From Limibacter armeniacum (GTDB taxonomy: Bacteria > Bacteroidota > Bacteroidia > Cytophagales > Flammeovirgaceae): a stretch of DNA of 64,000 bases. Below are positions 27,198 to 35,246 of this stretch, in pieces. Location of the stretch: positions 186,001-250,000 of the forward strand of contig NZ_JBAJNO010000002.1 in NCBI RefSeq assembly GCF_036880985.1, given 5' to 3'. The notes beneath the pieces are model-generated. The model was given only the letters and a program-made list of their open reading frames with translations, made no database searches and was not told where the DNA came from. Every line of letters starts with the position of its first letter. The first letter of the stretch is position 1. The position numbers and the translations under genes are program-made.

Positions 27198-28256
27198 ATG
27201 AAAACGATCAAATCAATCAGTCTAATAATAATTTCTGTAATACTCTCAATCTCAAATACGATGGCACAGAAACGATCATATAATGGAGAGAATGACCCAC
27301 TGATCTTTACAGAAGTACAGTCATTCCTGAAAGCTCTTAACACAAGTGGAGGAAAGCCTTTACAAGAACTTTCTCCAAAGGACGCCCGTCAGGTATTGGT
27401 TGGCGCACAAAAATCTGTTGAAGTGGATTATTCTGGAATTGAAGAAACAGAGCGAAGTATCACACACAACGGACACACCGTTAATATTCACATAACAAAA
27501 GCCACGGGAGTAAAAGACAATGCACCTGTGTTTATCTTTATCCATGGTGGTGGATGGGTTTTGGGCGATTACCCAACGCACAGGAGGCTCGTAAGAGATT
27601 TGGTTATTTACAGTGGTGCTGTTGCAGTATTCCCAGACTATACTCCTTCACCTGAAGCCCAATACCCAACAGCTATCAATGAAATCTATGCCGTTTCGGA
27701 ATGGGTTGCTGAAAACGGTGGTGAAATAGGTGTAAATGGTAAAAATATGGCAATAGTGGGTAACAGTGTGGGTGGTAATATGACAGCCGCCGTCACATTA
27801 ATGGCCAAAGACAAAAAAGGTCCAGAGTTCAAACTTCAAGTCTTGCTATGGCCTGTTACGGATGCCAACTTTGAGACAGAATCATATAACCTTTTTGCTG
27901 AGGAAAGATTCCTGACAAAGGATATGATGAAATGGTTTTGGGACAATTATTTACCTAAAAAGAATAAACGTAAAGAGATATATGCCTCTCCCCTACAGGC
28001 AAGTACTCGTCAGTTACAGGGTTTACCCCCAGCATTGGTTCAAACAGCAGAAAATGACGTGCTAAGAGATGAAGGCGAGGCATATGCTAGAAAGTTGAAT
28101 GTGGCGGGAGTCCCTGTAACACTTACCCGATACAATGGACTAATTCACGATTATGGATTACTGAATCCTTTAGCAAACATACCTGCAGTACAGGAAGCTT
28201 TGATTCAGGCAGGAACATTTATAAAAAATGGATTAAATGACAACAGTAGTTTATAA
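27198..28256 (+). CDS. Exported alpha/beta-hydrolase (HSL-type esterase)
   Basis: 352 residues, with signal peptide MKTIKSISLIIISVILSIS...MAQ. The oxyanion motif is H116-GGG-W. The nucleophile is Ser190 in GNSVGGN. Asp287 (ENDVLRDEG) and His317 (GLIHDYG) complete the triad. This is the hormone-sensitive-lipase/arylesterase group, acting on short-chain esters in the periplasm. It is co-transcribed with osmC and closed by the terminator at 28270. It could be a sugar-acetyl esterase, but its placement with a stress gene makes a PUL role unlikely. Confidence 0.9.
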   Translation: MKTIKSISLIIISVILSISNTMAQKRSYNGENDPLIFTEVQSFLKALNTSGGKPLQELSPKDARQVLVGAQKSVEVDYSGIEETERSITHNGHTVNIHITKATGVKDNAPVFIFIHGGGWVLGDYPTHRRLVRDLVIYSGAVAVFPDYTPSPEAQYPTAINEIYAVSEWVAENGGEIGVNGKNMAIVGNSVGGNMTAAVTLMAKDKKGPEFKLQVLLWPVTDANFETESYNLFAEERFLTKDMMKWFWDNYLPKKNKRKEIYASPLQASTRQLQGLPPALVQTAENDVLRDEGEAYARKLNVAGVPVTLTRYNGLIHDYGLLNPLANIPAVQEALIQAGTFIKNGLNDNSSL

Positions 28257-28269
28257 GTCACATAAGCCA

Positions 28270-28310
28270 AAGCCGTTGGAATCTTCTAATTTCCAACGGC
28301 TTATTTTTTT
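28270..28310 (+). terminator. Intrinsic terminator after the esterase
   Basis: AAGCCGTTGGAA (28270-28281) pairs perfectly with TTCCAACGGCTT (28291-28302), followed by ATTTTTTT. Confidence 0.85.
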
Positions 28311-28477
28311 GTAGAATTCGCTATACTATTCATATCTTCTTCACTTCATGTTACCCGTTATAAGGCTCTATTCTCTTTCTTTTATATTCTGTAACTCATT
28401 ATGAGAAGCCTTACCTGAACCTTATATTGGAAAGGAGAAACACAAATATATTTGAACCAAAGTATGACAATTGCTCA

Positions 28478-29041
28478 ATGATAGACAAACTCAAACAGCA
28501 TATTGATAAAGTAATTCCAATTAGCGAGGGTGAATTTTCATCTATTTCATCCTTTTTTTCAAATCAAAAGTTCAACAAAAATGATTTTATCATTAAGCAA
28601 GGGGAAAGGGTCAAATACTGTTACTTTATTGTTTCAGGGCTTCTAAAACTTGTTTATGATGATGAGAACGGAAAACAGCATATCGTTTCCTTTGCAACTG
28701 AAGACTGGTGGGAAAGCGATTTTTATGCTTTCTTCAAGCAGACCAGTGCAATCATGTCTTTGAGGTGTCTTGAGGATACATCAGTTCTTTGCCTCTCCTA
28801 CGAAGATTATTGGAAATTGTGTGACAGCATGCCCAAGATGGAAAGGTTTATACTTCATAAATCTCATATGGGTTTTATCAGTGCTCAGTTACGTATCGTT
28901 TCCCTACTTACCACCAATGCAAAAGAACGATACGAGCAACTTATCACACAAAATCCTTCTATCGTTCAAAGAGTATCCAAGACCCAGCTCGCTGCTTACC
29001 TTGGCGTTTCCAGAGAAACTTTAAGTAGGCTACAACTATAA
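28478..29041 (+). CDS. Crp/Fnr-family transcriptional regulator
   Basis: 187 residues from the ATG at 28478 (MIDKLKQHI). An in-frame ATG at 28427 would add 17 residues of no family character. A cyclic-nucleotide-like beta-roll spans about residues 20-115 (DFIIKQGERVKYCYFIVSG). The C-terminal helix-turn-helix TQLAAYLGVSRETLSRL ends the protein. Its recognition helix SRETLSR keeps the Arg-Glu...Arg pattern of E. coli CRP (SRETVGR). A perfect CRP-type palindrome lies 30 bases after its stop. The cAMP-binding Arg pattern is not evident, so the ligand is unknown. It likely regulates the RidA-like gene downstream. Confidence 0.88.
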   Translation: MIDKLKQHIDKVIPISEGEFSSISSFFSNQKFNKNDFIIKQGERVKYCYFIVSGLLKLVYDDENGKQHIVSFATEDWWESDFYAFFKQTSAIMSLRCLEDTSVLCLSYEDYWKLCDSMPKMERFILHKSHMGFISAQLRIVSLLTTNAKERYEQLITQNPSIVQRVSKTQLAAYLGVSRETLSRLQL

Positions 29042-29070
29042 CACACTCATCTATTTCCTAGTCTCAATAT

Positions 29071-29086
29071 TGTGACATATGTCACA
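29071..29086. promoter_or_regulatory. Perfect CRP-type operator TGTGA-N6-TCACA
   Basis: TGTGACATATGTCACA is a 16-base perfect palindrome and matches the CRP consensus at every specified position. It lies between the Crp/Fnr gene and the RidA-like gene, 93 bases before the latter's ATG. The neighbouring regulator carries the CRP-like recognition helix, so it is the probable binder. Confidence 0.7.
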
Positions 29087-29178
29087 GGTATATCTTCTGT
29101 GCTTTCTCCAACTTTACACTATCAGTTAATGTATTATTTATAGTAGGTAGTTGAAAGATCTCCAAAACAGAAATTGAG

Positions 29179-29568
29179 ATGGCAAGAAAAGAAATCAACC
29201 CGTGGAAATGGCAAGACGAACGCAGTTATGTGCAAGCAGTAGAAGTAACGAATGCAGTATCTACCTTATATGTTTCAGGCCAGACAGCTATCAATGATGA
29301 AGGCGTATCCAGCGATGCAGATATGAAAACTCAGCTTGTGGAAGCAATTTCCAACTTAGAAAAAGTGATAAAAGAAGCCGGTTACGAAAGCAAGAATATT
29401 GTACGCTTAAATATTTACACAACTTCTACAGACGAGTTAATGTCTTGTTTTCATGTATTTCAAAATTGGATACAAAGCCACAATATCAAGCAAGCTAGTA
29501 CAGTGCTTGAGGTAAAAAGTCTGTTTGAAACTTTAAAGGTTGAACTAGAGGCTACAGTGGTTAAATAA
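29179..29568 (+). CDS. RidA/YjgF-family protein, non-canonical
   Basis: 129 residues, a full-length trimer-type RidA fold (VSGQTAIN, VRLNIYTT, KVELEA). Canonical RidA hydrolyses reactive enamines and imines with an Arg in an ARSCVEV-like block. By my alignment the matching block here is ASTVLEV with Ser107 at that place, so deaminase activity is doubtful and the protein belongs with other Rid subgroups. It lies downstream of a Crp/Fnr gene and its operator-like palindrome. Confidence 0.85.
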   Translation: MARKEINPWKWQDERSYVQAVEVTNAVSTLYVSGQTAINDEGVSSDADMKTQLVEAISNLEKVIKEAGYESKNIVRLNIYTTSTDELMSCFHVFQNWIQSHNIKQASTVLEVKSLFETLKVELEATVVK

Positions 29569-29590
29569 TAGTCTAAAAAGCGATGTACTT

Positions 29591-29632
29591 TAATCCCTGC
29601 CATCAGGCAAAATTTCCAGTTGGTGGGGATTA
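29591..29632. terminator. Weak hairpin between convergent genes
   Basis: TAATCCC (29591-29597) and GGGATTA (29626-29632), with an inner CCA/TGG, lie between the RidA-like gene and the leftward gene at 29688. No good T-tract follows, so function as a terminator is uncertain. Confidence 0.3.
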
Positions 29633-29687
29633 GTTATTACACTTCATTCAGTACAGTATTAATCTATAACATTACCAGTGAAAAGTA

Positions 29688-30290
29688 CTATTCCATTTCC
29701 AACTTTGCTTTCAATGCGTATAGTTCTTCTTCAAACTCTCCCCTTAGTTGCTTGGTGATTCGATCCACATTGAGAATTACTTTTTTCTTTTTCCCTTTCA
29801 ATGAAATTTGGAATCGATCGTAATCCATTTTTTCAATATTGGAAATGTCACCGTAATGAACCTCATTGTAGCGATCTTCATTAACCACCATTTTCTCATG
29901 GTCAAAAATCATATTGTAGTTTAATCGCCTGTTCATAACCAATCGTTCTATTATTTCCGTAACAGCAACTACAACACTTGTTAATGCGAAATAGAAAGAG
30001 GGGTCTTTATAACCCAAGAAGATCATACTTAGCAAAATCATCCACTGATCTACTCCTATAAAACTTGACCTATATGGATACAACCTACTTCCTTCCGATA
30101 CTTCTATTTTTTCAATCCTCAAAATAACATAAGCAGATAAAGCCAAGTAACAATATCCAAAAACTACCAATACCATCAATTGATCATTCGTATCTACCTT
30201 ATAATAATTTGGTAGCAGCAGGTCTATACAAATCAATAGCAGTATAATCCATCTGATTTTTCTAAGTATTGACAGGGTTTTCTTATCCAT
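29688..30290 (-). CDS. Membrane protein, unknown, PH-like C-terminus
   Basis: 200 residues. Hydrophobic segments at about residues 12-26, 38-58 and 80-115 suggest three or four membrane spans. The C-terminal ~75 residues are soluble and beta-rich (HYGDISNIEKMDYDRFQISL, KKKKVILNVDRI), resembling bacterial PH-like domains. The family is not firmly recognised. It lies 66 bases downstream of a second small membrane protein on the same strand, behind the hybrid regulator. Confidence 0.55.
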   Translation of the reverse strand: MDKKTLSILRKIRWIILLLICIDLLLPNYYKVDTNDQLMVLVVFGYCYLALSAYVILRIEKIEVSEGSRLYPYRSSFIGVDQWMILLSMIFLGYKDPSFYFALTSVVVAVTEIIERLVMNRRLNYNMIFDHEKMVVNEDRYNEVHYGDISNIEKMDYDRFQISLKGKKKKVILNVDRITKQLRGEFEEELYALKAKLEME

Positions 30291-30356
30291 TGGTAATCAC
30301 TAAGTGTTCTTTATCAATATATTTTGTCTTCAGGTATTTTGATACTATCGAATTCA

Positions 30357-30752
30357 TTACCATTCAGCACGGTCTATTCTCCAAAAATACTTTTCCTCGT
30401 CTTTTGTGATTTGACCTTCTTTTAAACTAAAAAACTCCTCTTTTCTTGAAAAGTAGACCGTAACAGTCACACTTTTATCATATCCCCTTACTGAGAAACT
30501 TCTAGAAGTTTCTATTCCCTCATCTGGCATGGTCGGATCATGATAATATATTTCCTTTATACCACCTATATACTCTCTTATTTCCTTAGTTTCTTTTGAA
30601 TCTTTGATATACCCTTTTCCTTTGTCAAATAAATATTTGTCAGTTCCTATAAAAAGATCAACTACCATAGAAAGAACCATAGGTATCAAGACGATAAGTA
30701 TTATAATCACATCTCTTTTCTCTAATTCTTTACCAAGATACAGTCTTATCAT
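30357..30752 (-). CDS. Single-span membrane protein, unknown
   Basis: 131 residues, with a hydrophobic helix at about residues 15-32 and a soluble, charged C-terminal region (about 35-131) probably in the periplasm. It starts 38 bases after the stop of the hybrid regulator and is followed by another unknown membrane protein. Co-transcription with the regulator is possible. No function can be assigned. Confidence 0.5.
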   Translation of the reverse strand: MIRLYLGKELEKRDVIIILIVLIPMVLSMVVDLFIGTDKYLFDKGKGYIKDSKETKEIREYIGGIKEIYYHDPTMPDEGIETSRSFSVRGYDKSVTVTVYFSRKEEFFSLKEGQITKDEEKYFWRIDRAEW

Positions 30753-30790
30753 TTTTTGCTATTACTTTTAAAAAATTAATTCATCCACTT

Positions 30791-33700
30791 TCACTCATCC
30801 CCCACAAACTCCCTTTCCTTATACTCCGATGGGGAGATATTAAACTTGTCCTTAAAGGAGCGGCTAAAGTAGCTTGGGTCTTTGAATCCTACCTGAAAGG
30901 CCACTTCCGAAACGTTCAAACCTTCTCTTAATAGCTTGGCTGCCTGCTGCATCCGAATCATCTTGATAAACTCAGTGGTGGAAAGGTTCAGCAGTTTTTT
31001 CAGTTTCATATGCAAAAGGGTACGGCTGACGCCCGCTTCCTTGGTCAGTACGGTGACGTTAAAGTCAGGATCATCCATATGCTTGTGTACCAGCTCGGTC
31101 AGCTTATTGACAAATGCCTGATCACGGTTATTGACAGGTTCTGTGTACCCTTCAAGGTTCCCAAATTGCTGGAAGTGTTTTTTCAGGTTGGCTCTAGCAT
31201 TGAGCGTATTTTTCACCACCAATTCTAGTTCTTTCATATTGAATGGCTTCGGGATATAGGCATCTGCTCCCTCATCAAGTCCTTTCAGTTTGTTTTCTAC
31301 ATTAGCTTTTGCTGTAAGCAGGATAACCGGAATATGGCAGGTTGCTACCTCGGTCTTGACTTTACGGCAAAGCGTCATGCCATCCATCTTGGGCAGCATC
31401 ACATCACTGATAACCAAGTCGGGCAATCCTTTTTCAATTTTCTCCAATGCCGTCTTCCCGTCTGCAGCATGTGATACTTTATAATGAGGTGAGAAGTGGC
31501 TGACCAGAAACTTCAGCAGTTCCTTGTTGTCTTCCACAATCAAGATTTCGTATTCAGCTTTGCCCTCCTCTTTTTCCACTTCAGCTGTTTCAGTTTCTTC
31601 ATAAAGCAGGTCTTGTGTCAATATGGAGCGATTTCCTTGTCCAAGTACTACCTTCTCCGATAGCGCTACCTGGTCTACCAATGGCAAAGTAACTGTAATC
31701 GTCGTGCCCTGATCCAGTTGGCTGTCTACACTTATTTCTCCTTTCAGGTAATGCACCAAGCTTCTGACCAATGCCAACCCGATACCGGTTCCTTCCGCTT
31801 TCAGTGTTTCATTCTTGGACTGATAAAAAGGCAGGAATATTTTTTCAGCCTCCCCATCAGATAGTCCTGAACCTGTATCCGTAATCTGTATTTTCAGTGT
31901 TCTATTATTTTCCTGTGTTGCTAAAGTGAGACTCATCGAGATTTCACCAAATGCGTTGGTATGCTTTACGGCATTGGAAAGCAGGTTCGTTACAATCTTG
32001 TCAATCTTGTCAGGATCAAAGTAGATCACACACTCCTTTATTTCAGCATTAAACCTGTAATCCAGCTGCTTTTTGACAAACAGCGGCACAAAGGATTCGA
32101 AAGTGTCTTTCAGGAATACCACCATATCCCCTTTGCTCAGGTGCAGGGAAGTATGGTCTGATTCTGTCTTCCGAAATTCCATCAATTGATCAATCAGGTG
32201 ATGCAGGCGTGTAGCATTCCGCTTGACCAGTTTCAATTCCTGCTCTCCTGCATGTGTATTACCTTTTTCGGACAACTTATCGATGGCTGCAATGATCAGT
32301 GTCAGCGGTGTCTTGAACTCGTGAGAGATATAAGTGAAGAAGTTTAGTTTGTGCTGGTTGACTTCCCGAATCTTTTCCTTTTCTACCCTTTCAAGCTGCA
32401 ATACCATCTTCTCCTGACTGCGGGCATTCAGGTAAAGCTTATACAGGTAACCGATTAGAATCAGTAGGCAAAGATAAATACCATAAGCCCATTTGCTCAT
32501 CCAAAATGGTGGCTCAATCACCACAGTCACTTGTTTCTCTTTCGACCATTTACCTCCATAATTGGCTGCTTTCAAATGGAAGAGGTAGGTACCTGGCGAG
32601 AGGTTGGTATAAGTAGCTGTTCGCTTGTTGCCTGCGTAGTTCCACTTGTCCTCAAAACCTTCCATATAATAGGCATAGGTATTGTTGCCTGGCGAGAAAT
32701 AGTTGATGGCCACAAACTCAAAGGTGAAAACATTCTGAACATACGCCAATGTTATGTTGGATGTCTCATCTATCTGTTTTTCGAGTGGCGAGTCTTCCCC
32801 AATCTCCAAGCTTCTGTTAAACAGTTTGAAGTCTGTCAGGTGAACTGCTGGCGGATCCTGACTGAATGAAAGGCTGTCCGGATGAAAGTAGCACAAGCCG
32901 TTGACCGTACCAAAATACATATAGCCATCCTTCGCCCTAAAGGCAGACTTGAAATTGAACTGGTTGTCAATAACTCCCTGCGAGATAGTAAAGCTGTTCA
33001 TGGTTTCGGCAGTCGGATCAAATCTAACCAATCCCTTGTTGGTACTGACCCAAAGGTTTTGATGATCGTCTTCCAAAATGCCATAAACATTGTTGTTCGG
33101 TAGTCCGTCCTGTGTGGTAAATGCCGTAAAAGTTTGGGACTCAGCTTTCCTCTTGATCAGTCCTCCTCCCAGTGAGCCAAACCACATCTGCTGCTTGCTG
33201 TCCTCAAAGGCACTGATAATTCGGTTAGTTGGTAATCCATTTCCTGTATTGAAATGAAACCACTTTTGGGATTTCCTATCGTGATAATACACACCAGCAT
33301 TCATGGTACAAACCCAAATATTCCCCAAATGGTCTTCCTTTAGGTCATAAATAAACTTTCCGGTAAATTCCTCCGGTCTGTATGGCACTACGGTTCCCTT
33401 CTTACTGTCATAAAAATTCAACCCATTTTGTGTTCCGATAAACAGGCTGTCCTTTGAATCGCTGAGCAGGGCATAAACGTGGTTATTGGACAGTGAAAGC
33501 GAATCTCCTTCCTGCTTGCTAAAATGAGTAAAGGTTCTGGTCTGCTGATGATAGCGGTTCAGTCCGCCAAGAAACGTTCCGATCCACATATGGCCGTTGC
33601 CGTCATCATGAATTGCATGGACGTTGTTGGTACTGATGCTGTTCCGTCCGGCATGGTGCCTCAGGTAATTCATCTTGCCCGACTGTCTGTCAAATATCGT

Positions 33701-34822
33701 GATGCCCCCATCTTCTGTCCCGATCCAAAGTTTTCCACTTTGGTCATCTGTAATCTGACTCACCGCCTTTCCGCTCAGCCTGCTGACACCTCCATCCGCG
33801 ACCAACTGCTGAAAGGTTTTCACATTGGGTTTTACAAAATTGACCCCACCAAAATAGGTTCCAATCCACATCATATTTTCCCTGCTACGGTAAAGACAGT
33901 ATATTGCTTTATCACTTAGTGAACTTACGGTCTGGTCGTAGGAATGCGTAAAGTGTTCAAAGGTTTGTGTACCCCGCTGGTAGACAAAAAGACCTGATTC
34001 TGTTCCAATCCAGAGATTTCCCTGTTCATCCTCATCAAGGGTGCGAACCATATTGGCTTCAATCGGATTGCCCTTATGCCTTGGCAGAATCGGTTCAAAC
34101 CCATCTTCCTTTGCCACATAACGGTAAACCCCACTACGGATCGTGCCAATCCAGATTTCGCCCTGCCTGTCCTTGAAAATTGTCGAGATATTGCCCTCAC
34201 AGCTTAACAGCCTGTCATCCGTTGCTTTCAGGTACGGGTAGAACTTCACTGTCTCACCTTCCTGATTGATCAGTAATATCTGCTGCTGCGTTGCCAGCCA
34301 GAAAACATTTTTCTTGTACTCGGTAATGGAAATGACATTCAGGTCTGGTCTGACGGCTTTCAGCCGATCCCCTTCCAACTTGAACAATCCTTTGGGACTA
34401 CAAACAAAAAGTGAGCTGTCAGATGCCTGATAAAGTTGGTTCACCAGACCAAAAGACTCTCCTTCCATCTTAATTGGAAGGAATCGGTCTGTCTTGTAGT
34501 CGTAACGGTCTACGCCTCTTGACGACCCGACATATAGGTAATCATCTGCATACAGCAATGCCGTGATATGGTTATCCCGAAGGCTTAGTGAATCCTCTCC
34601 CGCATAAAAAGTCCTCAGTCCATAACTGTCATACCGGTTTAGTCCTTCACGTGTACCAATCCAAACATAGCCTCGGTCATCCTGTGTAATTGCATAGACT
34701 GTGCTGTGCGACAGCCCTTGCCGAGTAGTGATTTTGTTAAATGAAAAATCAGATTGTCCTATTCCTAGAAATGGCAATAATATATAGATCGTCAGTAGAA
34801 GCAGTTGTTTCATGTTAGTCAT
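30791..34822 (-). CDS. Hybrid two-component system regulator (HTCS)
   Basis: 1343 residues, full length. Signal peptide, then two seven-bladed-type propellers with repeats such as DRGYVWIGTREGLNRY and GKLWIGTEDGGITIF to about residue 690. A Y_Y_Y domain (about 695-765) and one membrane span (about 770-795) follow. The histidine kinase has its His near 836 (SHEFKTPLTL), with HATPase motifs NLLSNAVKHT, DTGSGLS and GTGIGLAL. The receiver (about 1090-1205) has its Asp near 1141 (LVISDVMLPKMDG), and an AraC-type helix-turn-helix ends the protein. Such proteins bind an oligosaccharide in the periplasm and activate the PUL. It is divergent from the T9SS beta-helix enzyme gene and is the only PUL-type sensor in the window. 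Confidence 0.96.
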   Translation of the reverse strand: MTNMKQLLLLTIYILLPFLGIGQSDFSFNKITTRQGLSHSTVYAITQDDRGYVWIGTREGLNRYDSYGLRTFYAGEDSLSLRDNHITALLYADDYLYVGSSRGVDRYDYKTDRFLPIKMEGESFGLVNQLYQASDSSLFVCSPKGLFKLEGDRLKAVRPDLNVISITEYKKNVFWLATQQQILLINQEGETVKFYPYLKATDDRLLSCEGNISTIFKDRQGEIWIGTIRSGVYRYVAKEDGFEPILPRHKGNPIEANMVRTLDEDEQGNLWIGTESGLFVYQRGTQTFEHFTHSYDQTVSSLSDKAIYCLYRSRENMMWIGTYFGGVNFVKPNVKTFQQLVADGGVSRLSGKAVSQITDDQSGKLWIGTEDGGITIFDRQSGKMNYLRHHAGRNSISTNNVHAIHDDGNGHMWIGTFLGGLNRYHQQTRTFTHFSKQEGDSLSLSNNHVYALLSDSKDSLFIGTQNGLNFYDSKKGTVVPYRPEEFTGKFIYDLKEDHLGNIWVCTMNAGVYYHDRKSQKWFHFNTGNGLPTNRIISAFEDSKQQMWFGSLGGGLIKRKAESQTFTAFTTQDGLPNNNVYGILEDDHQNLWVSTNKGLVRFDPTAETMNSFTISQGVIDNQFNFKSAFRAKDGYMYFGTVNGLCYFHPDSLSFSQDPPAVHLTDFKLFNRSLEIGEDSPLEKQIDETSNITLAYVQNVFTFEFVAINYFSPGNNTYAYYMEGFEDKWNYAGNKRTATYTNLSPGTYLFHLKAANYGGKWSKEKQVTVVIEPPFWMSKWAYGIYLCLLILIGYLYKLYLNARSQEKMVLQLERVEKEKIREVNQHKLNFFTYISHEFKTPLTLIIAAIDKLSEKGNTHAGEQELKLVKRNATRLHHLIDQLMEFRKTESDHTSLHLSKGDMVVFLKDTFESFVPLFVKKQLDYRFNAEIKECVIYFDPDKIDKIVTNLLSNAVKHTNAFGEISMSLTLATQENNRTLKIQITDTGSGLSDGEAEKIFLPFYQSKNETLKAEGTGIGLALVRSLVHYLKGEISVDSQLDQGTTITVTLPLVDQVALSEKVVLGQGNRSILTQDLLYEETETAEVEKEEGKAEYEILIVEDNKELLKFLVSHFSPHYKVSHAADGKTALEKIEKGLPDLVISDVMLPKMDGMTLCRKVKTEVATCHIPVILLTAKANVENKLKGLDEGADAYIPKPFNMKELELVVKNTLNARANLKKHFQQFGNLEGYTEPVNNRDQAFVNKLTELVHKHMDDPDFNVTVLTKEAGVSRTLLHMKLKKLLNLSTTEFIKMIRMQQAAKLLREGLNVSEVAFQVGFKDPSYFSRSFKDKFNISPSEYKEREFVGDE

Positions 34823-35246
34823 CAGCTAAATAGGCTCAGGAATTTTCCTGAAGCAGAAAGTCATTTTCATATCAATCTGCTAAAGTTAGAGAAATTAGGG
34901 AAGTATCCTTTAGGATAGAGATATTAGATTGGTTACAAATTTTACTTCAGTTTTAGTAGGAATAATCTCCTCATCTCATTTAAAATAACCTCCTTACTTT
35001 CACCATTTTCGTGATAAATGTGATGACTCTTTCCCTGCTTAAGGCTAATCTTTTACCTTCTATCCTTATCGTCCATATTTTTAGTCAAGATCATTTTCAC
35101 CCATTCTTAGCCGAACCCTTTTCTCAATAGATATACAGAAGAATTGCCAGTTTGTACAGAATACAAATGGTTGGTTGTAATCATTTCTTGCTGCCTATAA
35201 TTTCAAAACCAAAATAACTAACAGTATTCACCCAAAAACAACACTG
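34823..35246. other. Divergent promoter region between HTCS and beta-helix enzyme
   Basis: 424 bases without a gene. It must hold the promoters of the regulator (leftward) and of the plus-strand enzyme operon (rightward), and is a likely binding site for the regulator itself. Only weak promoter resemblance (TATAATTTC near 35199) was found, and no clear long repeat. Confidence 0.45.

Noticed and set aside
34823..35246. Clear -33/-7 promoter pair in the HTCS divergent region
   Set aside because: Only loose matches were found by eye, each with two or more mismatches or wrong spacing.
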